64,000 nt of DNA, taken from Bradyrhizobium sp. 164. Its GTDB lineage: Bacteria > Pseudomonadota > Alphaproteobacteria > Rhizobiales > Xanthobacteraceae. Positions 36,476 through 45,007 of the stretch are shown here, one piece after another. A program made the position numbers and the translations under genes. The stretch spans positions 1-64,000 of the forward strand of contig NZ_JADPKA010000013.1 in NCBI RefSeq assembly GCF_023073715.1, in the 5' to 3' direction. Within the stretch, counting starts at the first letter, position 1, and each line of letters opens with the position of its first letter. The notes beneath the pieces were generated by a model. The model worked only from the letters and a program-made list of their open reading frames with translations, made no database searches and was not told the DNA's origin.

Positions 36476-36901
36476 TCAGTACCGCGCCGTCGCCTTGAGC
36501 GCCGCGATGACGTCCTCGCGGGCGATGATGCCGACCAGCTTCCTTGCGCCGTCGAGCACGATGATGCTCCTGATGCGATGCTCGACCATGATCTGGAGCA
36601 CGCGCGTCAGCGTTGTGTCGGGGCTGACATAGATGAACTCGGGCGTCATGACGTCGCCGATCTTGCGGCTCATCAGGTCGGGATAGCGCGGCAGCATCTG
36701 GCTCGGCGTGAAGGCGAAACACTTCAGGATGTCGAATTTGGTGACGATGCCGACCACCTGCCCGTCATCCTCGACTGGATAGGAGTTGAAATCGTCGCGC
36801 TCGAACATCTCGCTGAGTTCGAGCAGGTCGAGATCGCACTGAGCCGTCCGTACGTTGCGTGTCATGTAGCCGCCGACGGTCTGTTCAAGAGACTTGTACA
36901 C
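36476..36901 (-). CDS. Two-CBS-domain protein
   Basis: 141 residues made of two CBS motifs: VGGYMTRNVRTAQCDLDLLE...SYPVEDDGQVVGIVTKFDIL and IGDVMTPEFIYVSPDTTLTR...IVLDGARKLVGIIAREDVI. CBS pairs bind adenosyl nucleotides and act as energy sensors. The start is GTG 36901, inside the 3' end of the universal stress protein gene, so the two were an operon. Such CBS/Usp pairs are common in FixK/FNR regulons. It is intact while its partner is broken. Confidence 0.85.
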   Translation of the reverse strand: MYKSLEQTVGGYMTRNVRTAQCDLDLLELSEMFERDDFNSYPVEDDGQVVGIVTKFDILKCFAFTPSQMLPRYPDLMSRKIGDVMTPEFIYVSPDTTLTRVLQIMVEHRIRSIIVLDGARKLVGIIAREDVIAALKATARY

Positions 36902-37768
36902 GGCGCGTCCTCCTGGATTGGTCTGGGTTCGCCGGCCGTCGGTGCGACAGGAACATGCAGCGGGCCGATTGCGTCATCAGATGATGCGTGGCGCCGCCGA
37001 GGATCAGCTCGCGGAAGCGCGAATGACCGTAGGCGCCGGCGACGATCAAGCCGGCGCCGATGTTATAGGCGATCTTCTCTAATTGCGCGGCGGCGGTTTG
37101 GTTTCTCGCGGCTTCCGGGATGCGCGCGATCGCAGCGAGGCCGTGGCGAGCGAGCCATGTGGCAACGTCCGTGACGCGCCCCATCGCGGCCGAGCCGTCG
37201 CCAGCGTATTCCGAAAGCTCGACGATGGTTATGTCCTTCGCGTTGCGCAGCCTCGGCAATGCATCGACAACCGCCCGCCGTGCCTCGGGCGTGTCCTTCC
37301 AGACTATGAGCACGCTACGCACATCGAGCCAGTTGACTCCGTCGGTTATCATCAGGAGCGGCCGGCCAGCCTGCATTACCAGATCCTTCAGGCTTGCAAG
37401 CGAAAAGGCATCGGAGAAAGCGGGCTATATCCGCCGCTGACGACGATGTCGGCGCACCGCACCTGCGCCAGGACAAACCGCCTGGGAAAATCCAGGGCGC
37501 TGCGCCATTCCGAGTGTCCGCCGCGCGCCTTCGTCGCGGCGCGGATTGCGCCTCCAGCTCGGCAAGGCGTTCCTGACGGAAGCCTGCTCCCGATCGATCA
37601 GCCTAGGGCCTCGGCGCCATCTGCGAAATAGAGCGGCGGAGCGAACTGCGCCGCGGCAACGCCGACAATGGTCGCCTCGAACCGCTCGGCGAGTTCGCCC
37701 GCGACCTGAAGACGTGCCTCGTTGGGCTGATCGAGCGCCAGGCTGACCACCACGGTCGGATATGTCAT
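36885..37768 (-). pseudogene. Universal stress protein gene with several frameshifts
   Basis: The N-terminal piece (from ATG 37768) reads MTYPTVVVSLALDQPNEARL, then QVAGELAERFEATIVGVAAA and stops after EALG. Reading across frames recovers LIDREQASVR, FVLAQVRCADIVVSGGYSP and finally the open frame from 37376 with MITDGVNWLD, VWKDTPEARRAV and GAYGHSRFRELILGGATHHL. The last block (G.YGHSR..E...GG.T..L) is the Usp ATP-binding signature. At least two to three indels separate the parts. A functional C-terminal protein cannot be ruled out but has no good start. Confidence 0.75.
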
Positions 37769-37826
37769 CGGGAGCCTCCGGGCAGTACGTTGCTGTGGAA
37801 ATCTAGCCGCGCCGACGCAAGGCAGG

Positions 37827-37840
37827 ATGAGGTAGATCAA
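37827..37840 (-). promoter_or_regulatory. Degenerate FixK-like box upstream of the usp pseudogene
   Basis: On the minus strand TTGAT-CTAC-CTCAT keeps one perfect half-site and a partial second one, 59 bp before the usp start, close to the 57 bp seen for fixN and fixG. It may be a decayed or weak FixK site. It lies between divergent usp and fixL. Confidence 0.3.
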
Positions 37841-37956
37841 TTTTCGGCGCCCAGTTGGGAGAAATCCGCCGATCAGACATCCGAACTTGCCTCCGGTCCG
37901 GCCTTGGGCGAAATTGCCGCCACGGGACCCCTCCGCGGGAGAATGGGAGCAATAGC

Positions 37957-39474
37957 TTGTCGCTGAGCCGCGTAACGCATCCGCCAGAGGACGCTCGCGG
38001 CGAGCATTTCGGCGTCCGGATCGAAGGCTTTGGCGTCGGCACCTGGGATCTCGATCTCAGGATGCGCGAGCTGGAGTGGTCGGAAACCGCGAGAATGCTG
38101 CTCGGCATCGAACGGAATCAACCGGCGAGCTATGAACTCCTTCTCTCGCGCCTCGGTCCCGCGGACCGCGCGCGCCTGGAGAGCGCGATCGAGCATGTCG
38201 TCGACCACGGCGGCGGCTTCGACGTATCCTTCAGAGTTGCCAATGCCTCAGGCCTGGGGCGCTGGATTCGCGCCCGGGCAGGTCTCATCCGGGACGACGC
38301 CGGTGCCGCCCGCCATCTCAGCGGCATCTTTCTCGACGTCAACGAGGAGAAACAGGTTGAGGAGGCACTGCGCACCCGCGAGACTCACCTCCAGTCGATC
38401 CTCCAGACCATTCCCGATGCAATGATCGTCATCGACGGCCACGGCATCATCCAGCTCTTCAGCACGGCGGCCGAGCGCCTGTTCGGCTGGCCCGAGCAGG
38501 AGGCCATCGGCCAGAACGTCAGCATCCTGATGCCTGAGCCCGACTGCACCCGCCACGACGGCTACATCGCGCGCTACCGCACCACCGGAGATCCGCATAT
38601 CATCGGCATCGGGCGTATCGTGACAGGCAAGCGCCGCGACGGAATCACCTTTCCGATGCATCTGGCGATCGGCGAGATGCAGTCGGGCGCCGAGCCTTAT
38701 TTCACCGGATTCATCCGCGACCTCACCGAGCATCAACAGACCCAGGCGCGGCTCCAGGAATTGCAGTCCGAGCTCGTCCATGTCTCGCGGCTGACCGCGA
38801 TGGGCGAGATGGCCTCTGCGCTCGCCCACGAGCTCAACCAGCCGCTGGCGGCGATCAGCAATTATATGAAGGGCTCACGACGGCTGCTCGCCGGCAGCAG
38901 CGATCCGAACACACGGAAGATCGAAAGCGCGCTGGACCGCGCCGCCGAACAGGCGTTGCGCGCCGGCCAGATCATCCGGCGCTTACGCGACTTCGTGTCT
39001 CGCGGCGAGTCCGAGAAGCGGGTCGAGAGCCTGTCCAAGCTGATCGAGGAAGCCGGCGCGCTTGGGCTTGCCGGCGCCCGCGAGCAGAACGTGCAGCTCC
39101 GCTTCAATCTCGATCCGGACGCCGATCTCGTCCTCGCCGACCGGGTGCAGATCCAGCAAGTCCTGGTCAATCTGTTTCGCAATGCGCTGGAAGCGATGGC
39201 GCAGTCGCCGCGGCGCGAGCTCGTTATTGGCAACAGCCGCATCGCCGATGATGTGATCGAAGTGGAGGTGTCCGACAGCGGGTCCGGCTTCCAGGGCGAC
39301 GTCATTTCAAACCTGTTTCAAACCTTCTTCACCACCAAGGAGACCGGCATGGGCGTGGGACTGTCCATCAGCCGCTCCATCATCGAGGCTCACGGCGGCC
39401 GCATGTGGGCCGAGAGCAACGCATCGGGTGGCGCAACATTCCGCTTCACCCTCCCGGCAGCCGACGAGAACTGA
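37957..39474 (+). CDS. fixL: Oxygen-sensing histidine kinase FixL
   Basis: FixL senses O2 with a haem PAS domain and phosphorylates FixJ when deoxygenated. The TTG start at 37957 has GGGAG seven bases upstream and yields exactly 505 residues. The haem-ligand histidine then falls at residue 200 (in CTRHDGY) and the phosphorylated histidine at 291 (ALAHELNQP), the numbering known for Bradyrhizobium FixL. The order is PAS (about 20-130), haem PAS (about 140-255, with IGIGRIVTGKRRDG), dimerisation helix, then ATPase (LFRNALEAM, SGSGF, GMGVGLSISRSI). The ATG at 37855 would add 34 unconserved residues. It lacks membrane helices, so it is cytoplasmic. Confidence 0.97.
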   Translation: MSLSRVTHPPEDARGEHFGVRIEGFGVGTWDLDLRMRELEWSETARMLLGIERNQPASYELLLSRLGPADRARLESAIEHVVDHGGGFDVSFRVANASGLGRWIRARAGLIRDDAGAARHLSGIFLDVNEEKQVEEALRTRETHLQSILQTIPDAMIVIDGHGIIQLFSTAAERLFGWPEQEAIGQNVSILMPEPDCTRHDGYIARYRTTGDPHIIGIGRIVTGKRRDGITFPMHLAIGEMQSGAEPYFTGFIRDLTEHQQTQARLQELQSELVHVSRLTAMGEMASALAHELNQPLAAISNYMKGSRRLLAGSSDPNTRKIESALDRAAEQALRAGQIIRRLRDFVSRGESEKRVESLSKLIEEAGALGLAGAREQNVQLRFNLDPDADLVLADRVQIQQVLVNLFRNALEAMAQSPRRELVIGNSRIADDVIEVEVSDSGSGFQGDVISNLFQTFFTTKETGMGVGLSISRSIIEAHGGRMWAESNASGGATFRFTLPAADEN

Positions 39475-39477
39475 TTC

Positions 39478-40095
39478 ATGACAACCAAGGGACATGTCTA
39501 CGTCATCGACGACGACGAGGCGATGCGGGACTCGCTGAACTTCCTGCTGGATTCCTGCGGCTTCGGCGTCACCCTATTCGACAATGCGCAAGGCTTCCTC
39601 GGCGGCCTGCCCGGCCTCGCCTTCGGCTGCGTGGTCTCGGACATCCGCATGCCGGGCGTTGACGGAATCGAGCTTCTCAAGTGCATGAAGGCGCAGCACA
39701 GTCCGTTCCCGATCGTGATCATGACCGGTCACGGCGACGTGCCGCTCGCAGTCGAAGCGATGAAGCTTGGTGCGGTCGACTTCCTGGAAAAGCCGTTCGA
39801 GGACGACCGCCTCGTCACCATGATCGAGGCCGCGATCCGCCGGGCCGAACCGGTCGCCAAGAACGAGGCTATCGCGCAGGATATGGCCGCCCGTGTGGCC
39901 TCGTTGAGCCCGCGCGAGCACCAGATCATGGAGGGGCTGATCGCAGGTCTCTCCAATAAGCTGATCGCCCGCGAATACGACATCAGCCCGCGCACGATCG
40001 AGGTCTACCGGGCCAATGTGATGACCAAGATGCAGGCCAACAGCCTCTCGGAACTGGTCCGGCTGGCGATGCGCGCCGGCATGCTGAAGGATTGA
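39478..40095 (+). CDS. fixJ: Response regulator FixJ
   Basis: 205 residues. The receiver domain has the acidic pair DDDE, phospho-acceptor Asp55 in VVSDIRMPG, Thr in IVIMTGHGD and Lys in FLEKPFEDD. A LuxR-type helix-turn-helix follows (LSPREHQIMEGLIAGLSNKL, then SPRTIEVYRANVM). It starts 3 bp after the fixL stop and should be phosphorylated by FixL to activate fixK2. Confidence 0.97.
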   Translation: MTTKGHVYVIDDDEAMRDSLNFLLDSCGFGVTLFDNAQGFLGGLPGLAFGCVVSDIRMPGVDGIELLKCMKAQHSPFPIVIMTGHGDVPLAVEAMKLGAVDFLEKPFEDDRLVTMIEAAIRRAEPVAKNEAIAQDMAARVASLSPREHQIMEGLIAGLSNKLIAREYDISPRTIEVYRANVMTKMQANSLSELVRLAMRAGMLKD

Positions 40096-40139
40096 GGCAG
40101 GTCAAGGCACGTGTGCGGGCCTGTGGTAGCCACGCAGGC

Positions 40140-40559
40140 ATGATCGAGATCGGCTCGCCCCATCAGCGGCCCCCAGGCGCATCGGCAAAGCCCACCGTCT
40201 ACGTGGTCGACGACGATGCCGCTGTGCTGGGATCCCTGCGCTTCCTGCTGGAAACCGAGGGCTTTGCCGTGCGGACCTTCAGGAGCGCTCCGGCGCTGCT
40301 CAATGCGACGACCCCGCCCGGCGCGGACTGCTACGTGATCGACTACAAGATGCCTGACATCAATGGCATCGAGTTGGCCTGGCGGCTGCGCCAATCCGAC
40401 GCCGACAGGCCCGTGATCCTGATCACCGGCTATCCCGACGGAAATATCTCGGTAAAGGCAGCGGCGGCAGGGATCACGGACGTGATTTTGAAGCCGCTCC
40501 TCGATGAAAACCTGGCGAAATGCATCCGCCACGCCATCCAGGACAGGCGCGGCCACTGA
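40140..40559 (+). CDS. Single-domain response regulator next to fixJ
   Basis: 139 residues from ATG 40140; an in-frame ATG at 40092 overlaps the end of fixJ. A receiver domain is visible (TVYVVDDDAAVLGSLRFLL, Asp in YVIDYKMPDING, Thr in VILITGYPD, Lys in VILKPLLDE) with no DNA-binding domain. A similar receiver between fixJ and fixK2 is known in Bradyrhizobium. It may compete for or relay phosphate from FixL, which is inference. Confidence 0.85.
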   Translation: MIEIGSPHQRPPGASAKPTVYVVDDDAAVLGSLRFLLETEGFAVRTFRSAPALLNATTPPGADCYVIDYKMPDINGIELAWRLRQSDADRPVILITGYPDGNISVKAAAAGITDVILKPLLDENLAKCIRHAIQDRRGH

Positions 40560-40579
40560 CCTACGGGATTCTCCGTAGG
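40560..40579 (+). promoter_or_regulatory. Inverted repeat in the fixK2 promoter region
   Basis: CCTACGG-GATTCT-CCGTAGG is a perfect 7-6-7 palindrome that begins just after the receiver gene stop and 84 bp before fixK2. No T-run follows, so an intrinsic terminator is less likely. The position fits the FixJ binding site expected for fixK2. Confidence 0.45.
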
Positions 40580-40662
40580 TAAACCTCCTTAAGATATCGC
40601 TCGAAATTTCCGGATCGCGCGATCCCGCGTACCAATGCACCATCACAACGGAGATGGCGCAG

Positions 40663-41361
40663 ATGCTGACCCAGACGCTCAAGACCCAGGCGATTAAGAC
40701 GCAAACCGGCGGTAAGATCGCTCCCGCGCGTTCCGTTTCCGAACAATTCGGCGCGATCGCCGGACATGCCGGCCTCGTTGCCACCGAGTTCTCTTATCGC
40801 AAGGACGAGGAGATCTATGGCGGGGATGAGCCCGCCGAATATGTCTATCAGGTCGTCTCCGGCGCGGTGCGCAGCTACAAGCTGCTCTCCGACGGCCGCC
40901 GTCAGATCGGCGCGTTCCATCTTCCCGGTGACGTGTTCGGCCTCGAACCCGGCCAGACGCATCGCCTTGCGGCCGAAGCGATTATCGCTACCAGCGTACG
41001 CCTCGTGGAGCGAGCCAGCCTCGAAAGGTCCGCCAGCACCGACGTACAGGTCGCGCGCAAGCTCTGGGTCATGACGGCGGGCGAGCTGCGTCACGCCGAA
41101 GATCACATGTTGCTGCTGGGGCGCAAGACGGCGATGGAGCGTGTTGCAACCTTCCTGCTCGAAATGGATCGCCGCCTCGCCGTCGCCGGCATGATGGCAC
41201 TGCCGATGTGTCGGCGCGATATCGGCGACTATCTCGGCCTCACGCTCGAGACCGTGTCGCGCGCGCTCTCGCAGCTTCACGCAAAGCGCATACTCGGCTT
41301 CTCCGGCGCCCGCCAGATCGTACTGCGCAACCGCCAGCGCCTGCACAATCTCGATGCCTGA
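40663..41361 (+). CDS. fixK2: CRP/FNR-family regulator FixK2
   Basis: FixK2 activates fixNOQP, fixGHIS and other microaerobic genes. Start ATG 40663 has GGAG nine bases upstream; the ATG at 40654 directly abuts that GGAG and is unlikely. The product is 232 residues. It has the cyclic-nucleotide-like barrel (GAVRSYKLLSDGRRQIGAFH, LPGDVFGLEPG) without FNR cluster cysteines, and a helix-turn-helix IGDYLGLTLETVSRALSQLH. The single cysteine just before the helix (MCRRDI) is then Cys183, the residue whose oxidation inactivates FixK2 in Bradyrhizobium. Confidence 0.95.
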   Translation: MLTQTLKTQAIKTQTGGKIAPARSVSEQFGAIAGHAGLVATEFSYRKDEEIYGGDEPAEYVYQVVSGAVRSYKLLSDGRRQIGAFHLPGDVFGLEPGQTHRLAAEAIIATSVRLVERASLERSASTDVQVARKLWVMTAGELRHAEDHMLLLGRKTAMERVATFLLEMDRRLAVAGMMALPMCRRDIGDYLGLTLETVSRALSQLHAKRILGFSGARQIVLRNRQRLHNLDA

Positions 41362-41817
41362 TCGCTTTCACCCGGCCGCGTTTCTCCTCTCCGACTTGGC
41401 CCGCCGAACGCATTTTGGTGGGCCTTTCTTGCCGCAATCAAGCCGCGGGCTGCGTTTCCGGCCAAGAGGATCAGAGTTGCCAAAACGTGTGCCAACTGCT
41501 CCGGCGGAGTTGAAGCCCAAAACGACCAAACCGGTTCGACCTCTCCCATCAGGTTGTGGCCTAGCAGCCGGCCTGACGTTACGGTGCGCGCAGGCGAATG
41601 CGGCGCGGATGTTGACGTCCTCTAGATCATCCTGATTTTCGCGGTACTGGGCCTGCTGGCAGCTCTCGCACCAGTGACGCTGGTCTGGATCTCAGTCCGG
41701 GTCCTTCAATGCCGAATCCTGAAGACAACTTTGTCGAGCCCGCCGCAATCTCCCCTATGAGGCCGACTGGACGACAGATGGGACCCTCGGCTTGGACCGA
41801 CTTTCCGCCGCAAGACG
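41362..41817. other. No recognisable gene
   Basis: DNA between fixK2 and the EAL pseudogene. Short proline- and arginine-rich frames occur on both strands without motifs. It marks the end of the clean fix cluster. Confidence 0.4.
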
Positions 41818-42366
41818 CTACGGGCGTCCGATCAAGTAGCCTTGCATCTCATCAGAGCCCTCCTGGACAAGGAGCGACATTTGGACCTTCGTTTCGATCC
41901 CTTCAGCAAGCACCGGCACGCCAAGACCCTGAGCGAGCCGATGACAGCGCGAACGATGGCCAACGATCGCTCGTTCTGTCCAAGCGAGGCAACGGATGCC
42001 CGATAGATCTTGATCCGGTCGAGAGGGAAGGCCTCGATGGTAGGACAACGAGGAATACCCGGTCCCGAAGTCGTCCAGCGCGATCAGGATGCCGAGGCTC
42101 TTGAGCGATTGCATCGTCTTCTTCGCGCGCAAGACATCCTCGATCAGCACGCCTTCGGTGATCTCGAGCTCGAGGCCGGCCAGCGACAGCCCGCTTTCGC
42201 CCAGCGCCTTTCGGACTTGCGCATCGAGGTTCTCCCTGCGGAATTGCGCGGCCGAGACGTTGACGGCGATCCTCAAGAGTCGGTTCCACGACGCGGCCTC
42301 ACGGCAAGCTTCCATCAGCACCCGGTCGTCAATCTGGGCATCGAACAGCCTCAGAGCGCCGCTCAC
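41818..42366 (-). pseudogene. EAL-domain phosphodiesterase remnant
   Basis: The minus strand encodes the second half of an EAL domain: VNVSAAQFRRENL, GLELEITEGVLIED, IALDDFGTGYSSLSY, then a garbled stretch, then LGVPVLAEGIETKVQ. EAL enzymes hydrolyse cyclic di-GMP. The segment between GYSSLSY and LAQGLGV (normally L..FP.D.IKIDRSFI) is out of frame, restored later, so there are two compensating shifts. The N-terminal half with the EAL signature is missing. Confidence 0.75.
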
Positions 42367-42887
42367 GCCGCTTAAGCGCGATCAGCCTACCGCCAAAAAG
42401 GCCTTGCCCGCTCAGGCATGTCGAGGGGATATCGCATGACAGAACTGTCGGGTGGGACGCGCTTTTTGAAGCCAAGCGACCGGGGCGGAAAGTTCCGGCA
42501 GGCGATCGCCCATGGAAACAAAGCCATTACGGATCGGTCCGCCACTTGGGGCTTCTCGGAGAGAGCCGATCCGCTCACCATCCCTCCAAGGTGAACGCGA
42601 GCGACCGTTTCGCCCAGAACAAGGCGAGAGGGCCGCTCGGCGGAGCACAACCAGGACACAGAAAGCGAGGCCGTCGGAGGTGGCACCAGGGGGTGGCGCG
42701 ATGAATATCGCAACCGCCCGGCCAGGTCTTCGGCGGGATAGCGACGCTGTGGCCCTGCCGGCAATCGTCAAAACACCCAGAAGCCCGCAAGGCAACCCCG
42801 GTGAACTTACCGAGACAACTGGTCTCCACGAGGTCCTAACTGGTTCTGCACGATATAACCAGTGTTGAATGTCGCTCGCAACCGAGA
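42367..42887. other. No recognisable gene
   Basis: About 500 bp downstream of the P450 gene. Overlapping arginine-rich frames only; nothing recognised. Confidence 0.4.
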
Positions 42888-44168
42888 CTAACCTGGAATC
42901 TGCACCGGCAGTGCGGAATAACCGTGCACAAAATTGGATTGAACTCGCTCCGGTTCGCCGACCACCTTTACCTCCAGAGATCGCTTCAGCATCTCCTGCC
43001 ACAGGACTTTCAGCTGCAGCTCTGCAAGATGCCTACCCATGCAACGATGAATCCCAAAGCCAAAAGAGAGATGTTGCCGTACATGTTCTCGATCGATGAT
43101 GAAGCTGTTGGGGCTAGCAATAGCGTCGTCGTCTCGGTTGCCAGAGATGTACCACATCACAACTTTATCGCCTCGCCTGATTTGCTTGTGCCCTATCGTG
43201 AAATCGTCCACAGCGGTCCGGCGCATATGCGCGATAGGCGTTTGGTATCGTATAATCTCGGATACCGCCCCCGGCATTAGCGAAGCATCATCGCGGAGTT
43301 TTCGCAGTTGGGACGGATTTTGACTCATGAACAAGACGCCACCCGTAATTGAGTTGCGCGTAGTATCGTTACCTCCAACAATCAGCAGAATGAGGTTGCC
43401 CAGGAACTCACATGGCTCCATGTTTCGGGTCGCCGGTGAATGCGCCATCATAGAGATTAGGTCAGCGCGCGGCTCGGATTTTGCCCGTTCGCTCCAAAGC
43501 CGTGTGAAATAGTCCAAGCACTCGGACAGCACCGCCTTTCGCTTTTCCCAGCTGTCGATCTGGTGGCCCATTTGTGGACTCAAGGCGGCTACGTCCGACC
43601 AGTAGGTCAGCAGCCGTCGATCTTGAAATGGAAAGTCGAACAGCGTGGCCAGCATTTGGGTCGTCTCGATGGAGACTCTATCGACCCAGTTGAAGGTATC
43701 ATTGCGCGGCAAACCGTCCAAGATCTTCTGAACCCGCGAGCGGATCAAGCCTTCAAGCTTCGCCAGGTTCTCCGATGCCGCGATCGGACTGACAGTCTTA
43801 CGCTGCTGAGCATGGACAGGAGGACTCATCTTAATAAAACTGGGACTCCAATACTTCTGCGGCGGGTCCACAATTGTGACGCTTCGCTCTGACGAGAATA
43901 TTGTGTGATTTGAATCCACGGCTACGATGTCGCGGTATTTCGTTATCGACCAATATGGACCGTACGGGCTGTCTTCGCAATAATGGACGGGATCTTCCCT
44001 TCTCAGCCGCTCGAAACAAGACCAAACGGTATCATCTTCAAAGCGCTTGGGCTCGCTTACATCAAGGCGGCTCAGCGGGATGTCAGCCTCCTCGCAAGCG
44101 TTCTCTGCCGATAAGTCTGTCATGATTGTCTCGCGGACATTGGCGGCAATTTTGAAAGCTCGGCTCAT
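42888..44168 (-). CDS. Cytochrome P450
   Basis: 426 residues at most; the start may be at an internal Met near residue 16 (MTDLSAENACEEAD). It shows the oxygen-activation helix LIVGGNDTTRNSI, the ExxR motif (SEIIRYQ) and the haem-cysteine loop FGFGIHRCMGRHLAEL. This is a soluble class I bacterial P450 that needs a ferredoxin and reductase, not present in the window. The motifs resemble the CYP123-CYP127 group; a CYP127-like enzyme is known on rhizobial symbiotic DNA. It is not one of the gibberellin-operon P450s by context. The substrate is unknown. No NifA or sigma-54 element was found upstream. Confidence 0.92.
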   Translation of the reverse strand: MSRAFKIAANVRETIMTDLSAENACEEADIPLSRLDVSEPKRFEDDTVWSCFERLRREDPVHYCEDSPYGPYWSITKYRDIVAVDSNHTIFSSERSVTIVDPPQKYWSPSFIKMSPPVHAQQRKTVSPIAASENLAKLEGLIRSRVQKILDGLPRNDTFNWVDRVSIETTQMLATLFDFPFQDRRLLTYWSDVAALSPQMGHQIDSWEKRKAVLSECLDYFTRLWSERAKSEPRADLISMMAHSPATRNMEPCEFLGNLILLIVGGNDTTRNSITGGVLFMSQNPSQLRKLRDDASLMPGAVSEIIRYQTPIAHMRRTAVDDFTIGHKQIRRGDKVVMWYISGNRDDDAIASPNSFIIDREHVRQHLSFGFGIHRCMGRHLAELQLKVLWQEMLKRSLEVKVVGEPERVQSNFVHGYSALPVQIPG

Positions 44169-44680
44169 GCGCTATTTGCACTCGCATGGAAGCTCGGTCG
44201 AAACACAACGAGCTGGGCCCTACAGTAACAATGTGTGACGCATGTCCATGGCTCGGCTTCGCGAGAGCTCGCACAATCGTCAGAACTCTGAAATTACCTT
44301 ACGGCCGAAGTTACTTGGGAACTTGGTTCGGCCCCCGTCGATAAAGAATAGTGGAAAGGCGAGCGAAGCTCCCCTATCAAGATTGGGGAGGCGCGCGAAC
44401 TCGCTTTTGTGGTAGTCAACATCAGGCGCAAGCACTCGCCGCGATGGCACCCAGCGGCACGCCCGGTTGCCACTCGACTACTTATATTGCGCGAGCAGAT
44501 GGGACCCTAATCACGGTAGGGACTAAGAAGAGAGCGCGGTTTGCCAAGGACACTCGTTTCCTTCACTCGCGATGCGGGCTTTCGTAGAATGAATGAACAG
44601 GAGACCAAACCGGCGATCGTGCGCGAGCCGGACGAAGAGTAAACTAACCTGACGTCACAACTGGCACTAAAGTAGCGTCC
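44169..44680. other. Divergent upstream region between P450 and GcrA-like gene
   Basis: About 510 bp holding the promoters of two divergent genes. No NifA upstream sequence (TGT-N10-ACA), sigma-54 element, FixK box or tts box was recognised. Confidence 0.4.
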
Positions 44681-45007
44681 ATGCGCTGGAATAAAAGAGA
44701 ATTGGCACAGCTGGAAAAGCTCTGGGCCGCGGGACGGAGTGCCGCGCAGATCGCGCGTCATCTCGAGTGCAGTCGCAACGCAGTTTGCGGCAGGCTAGCT
44801 CGGTTGGGCCTCACTCGAGGTCACAAGCCACCAACAGCAAAACCCAAGATTAGACCCGCCCCGAAGCGAGGGCCGACGGCGATGGCGGCTGGTCGCGATT
44901 GCGTCGGAAAGAAGCTGTCGCAAAAGGCGCTAGATAGCCAGCCTCAGGAAATGAGCAAGCGGCAGCTTTACGCGATGCTAGCTGAGGCAGTCAGGAATAC
45001 CGCGTAG
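44681..45007 (+). CDS. GcrA-like DNA-binding protein
   Basis: 108 residues. The N-terminus MRWNKRELAQLEKLWAAGRS, then AAQIARHLECSRNAVCGRLARLGL, is the helix-turn-helix of the GcrA family (W...E...L..LW.EG.SA.QIA..LG.VTRNAVIGK..RLGL). GcrA is the alphaproteobacterial cell-cycle regulator that binds sigma-70 and methylated DNA. This copy is shorter than housekeeping GcrA, with a basic linker and a C-terminal helix KRQLYAMLAEAVRN. The sigma-binding C-domain appears absent, so it may be an accessory paralogue with a different role. Confidence 0.75.
   Translation: MRWNKRELAQLEKLWAAGRSAAQIARHLECSRNAVCGRLARLGLTRGHKPPTAKPKIRPAPKRGPTAMAAGRDCVGKKLSQKALDSQPQEMSKRQLYAMLAEAVRNTA

Noticed and set aside
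44169..44330. NifA or sigma-54 promoter before the P450 gene
   Set aside because: Neither TGT-N10-ACA nor TGGCAC-N5-TTGC was found.
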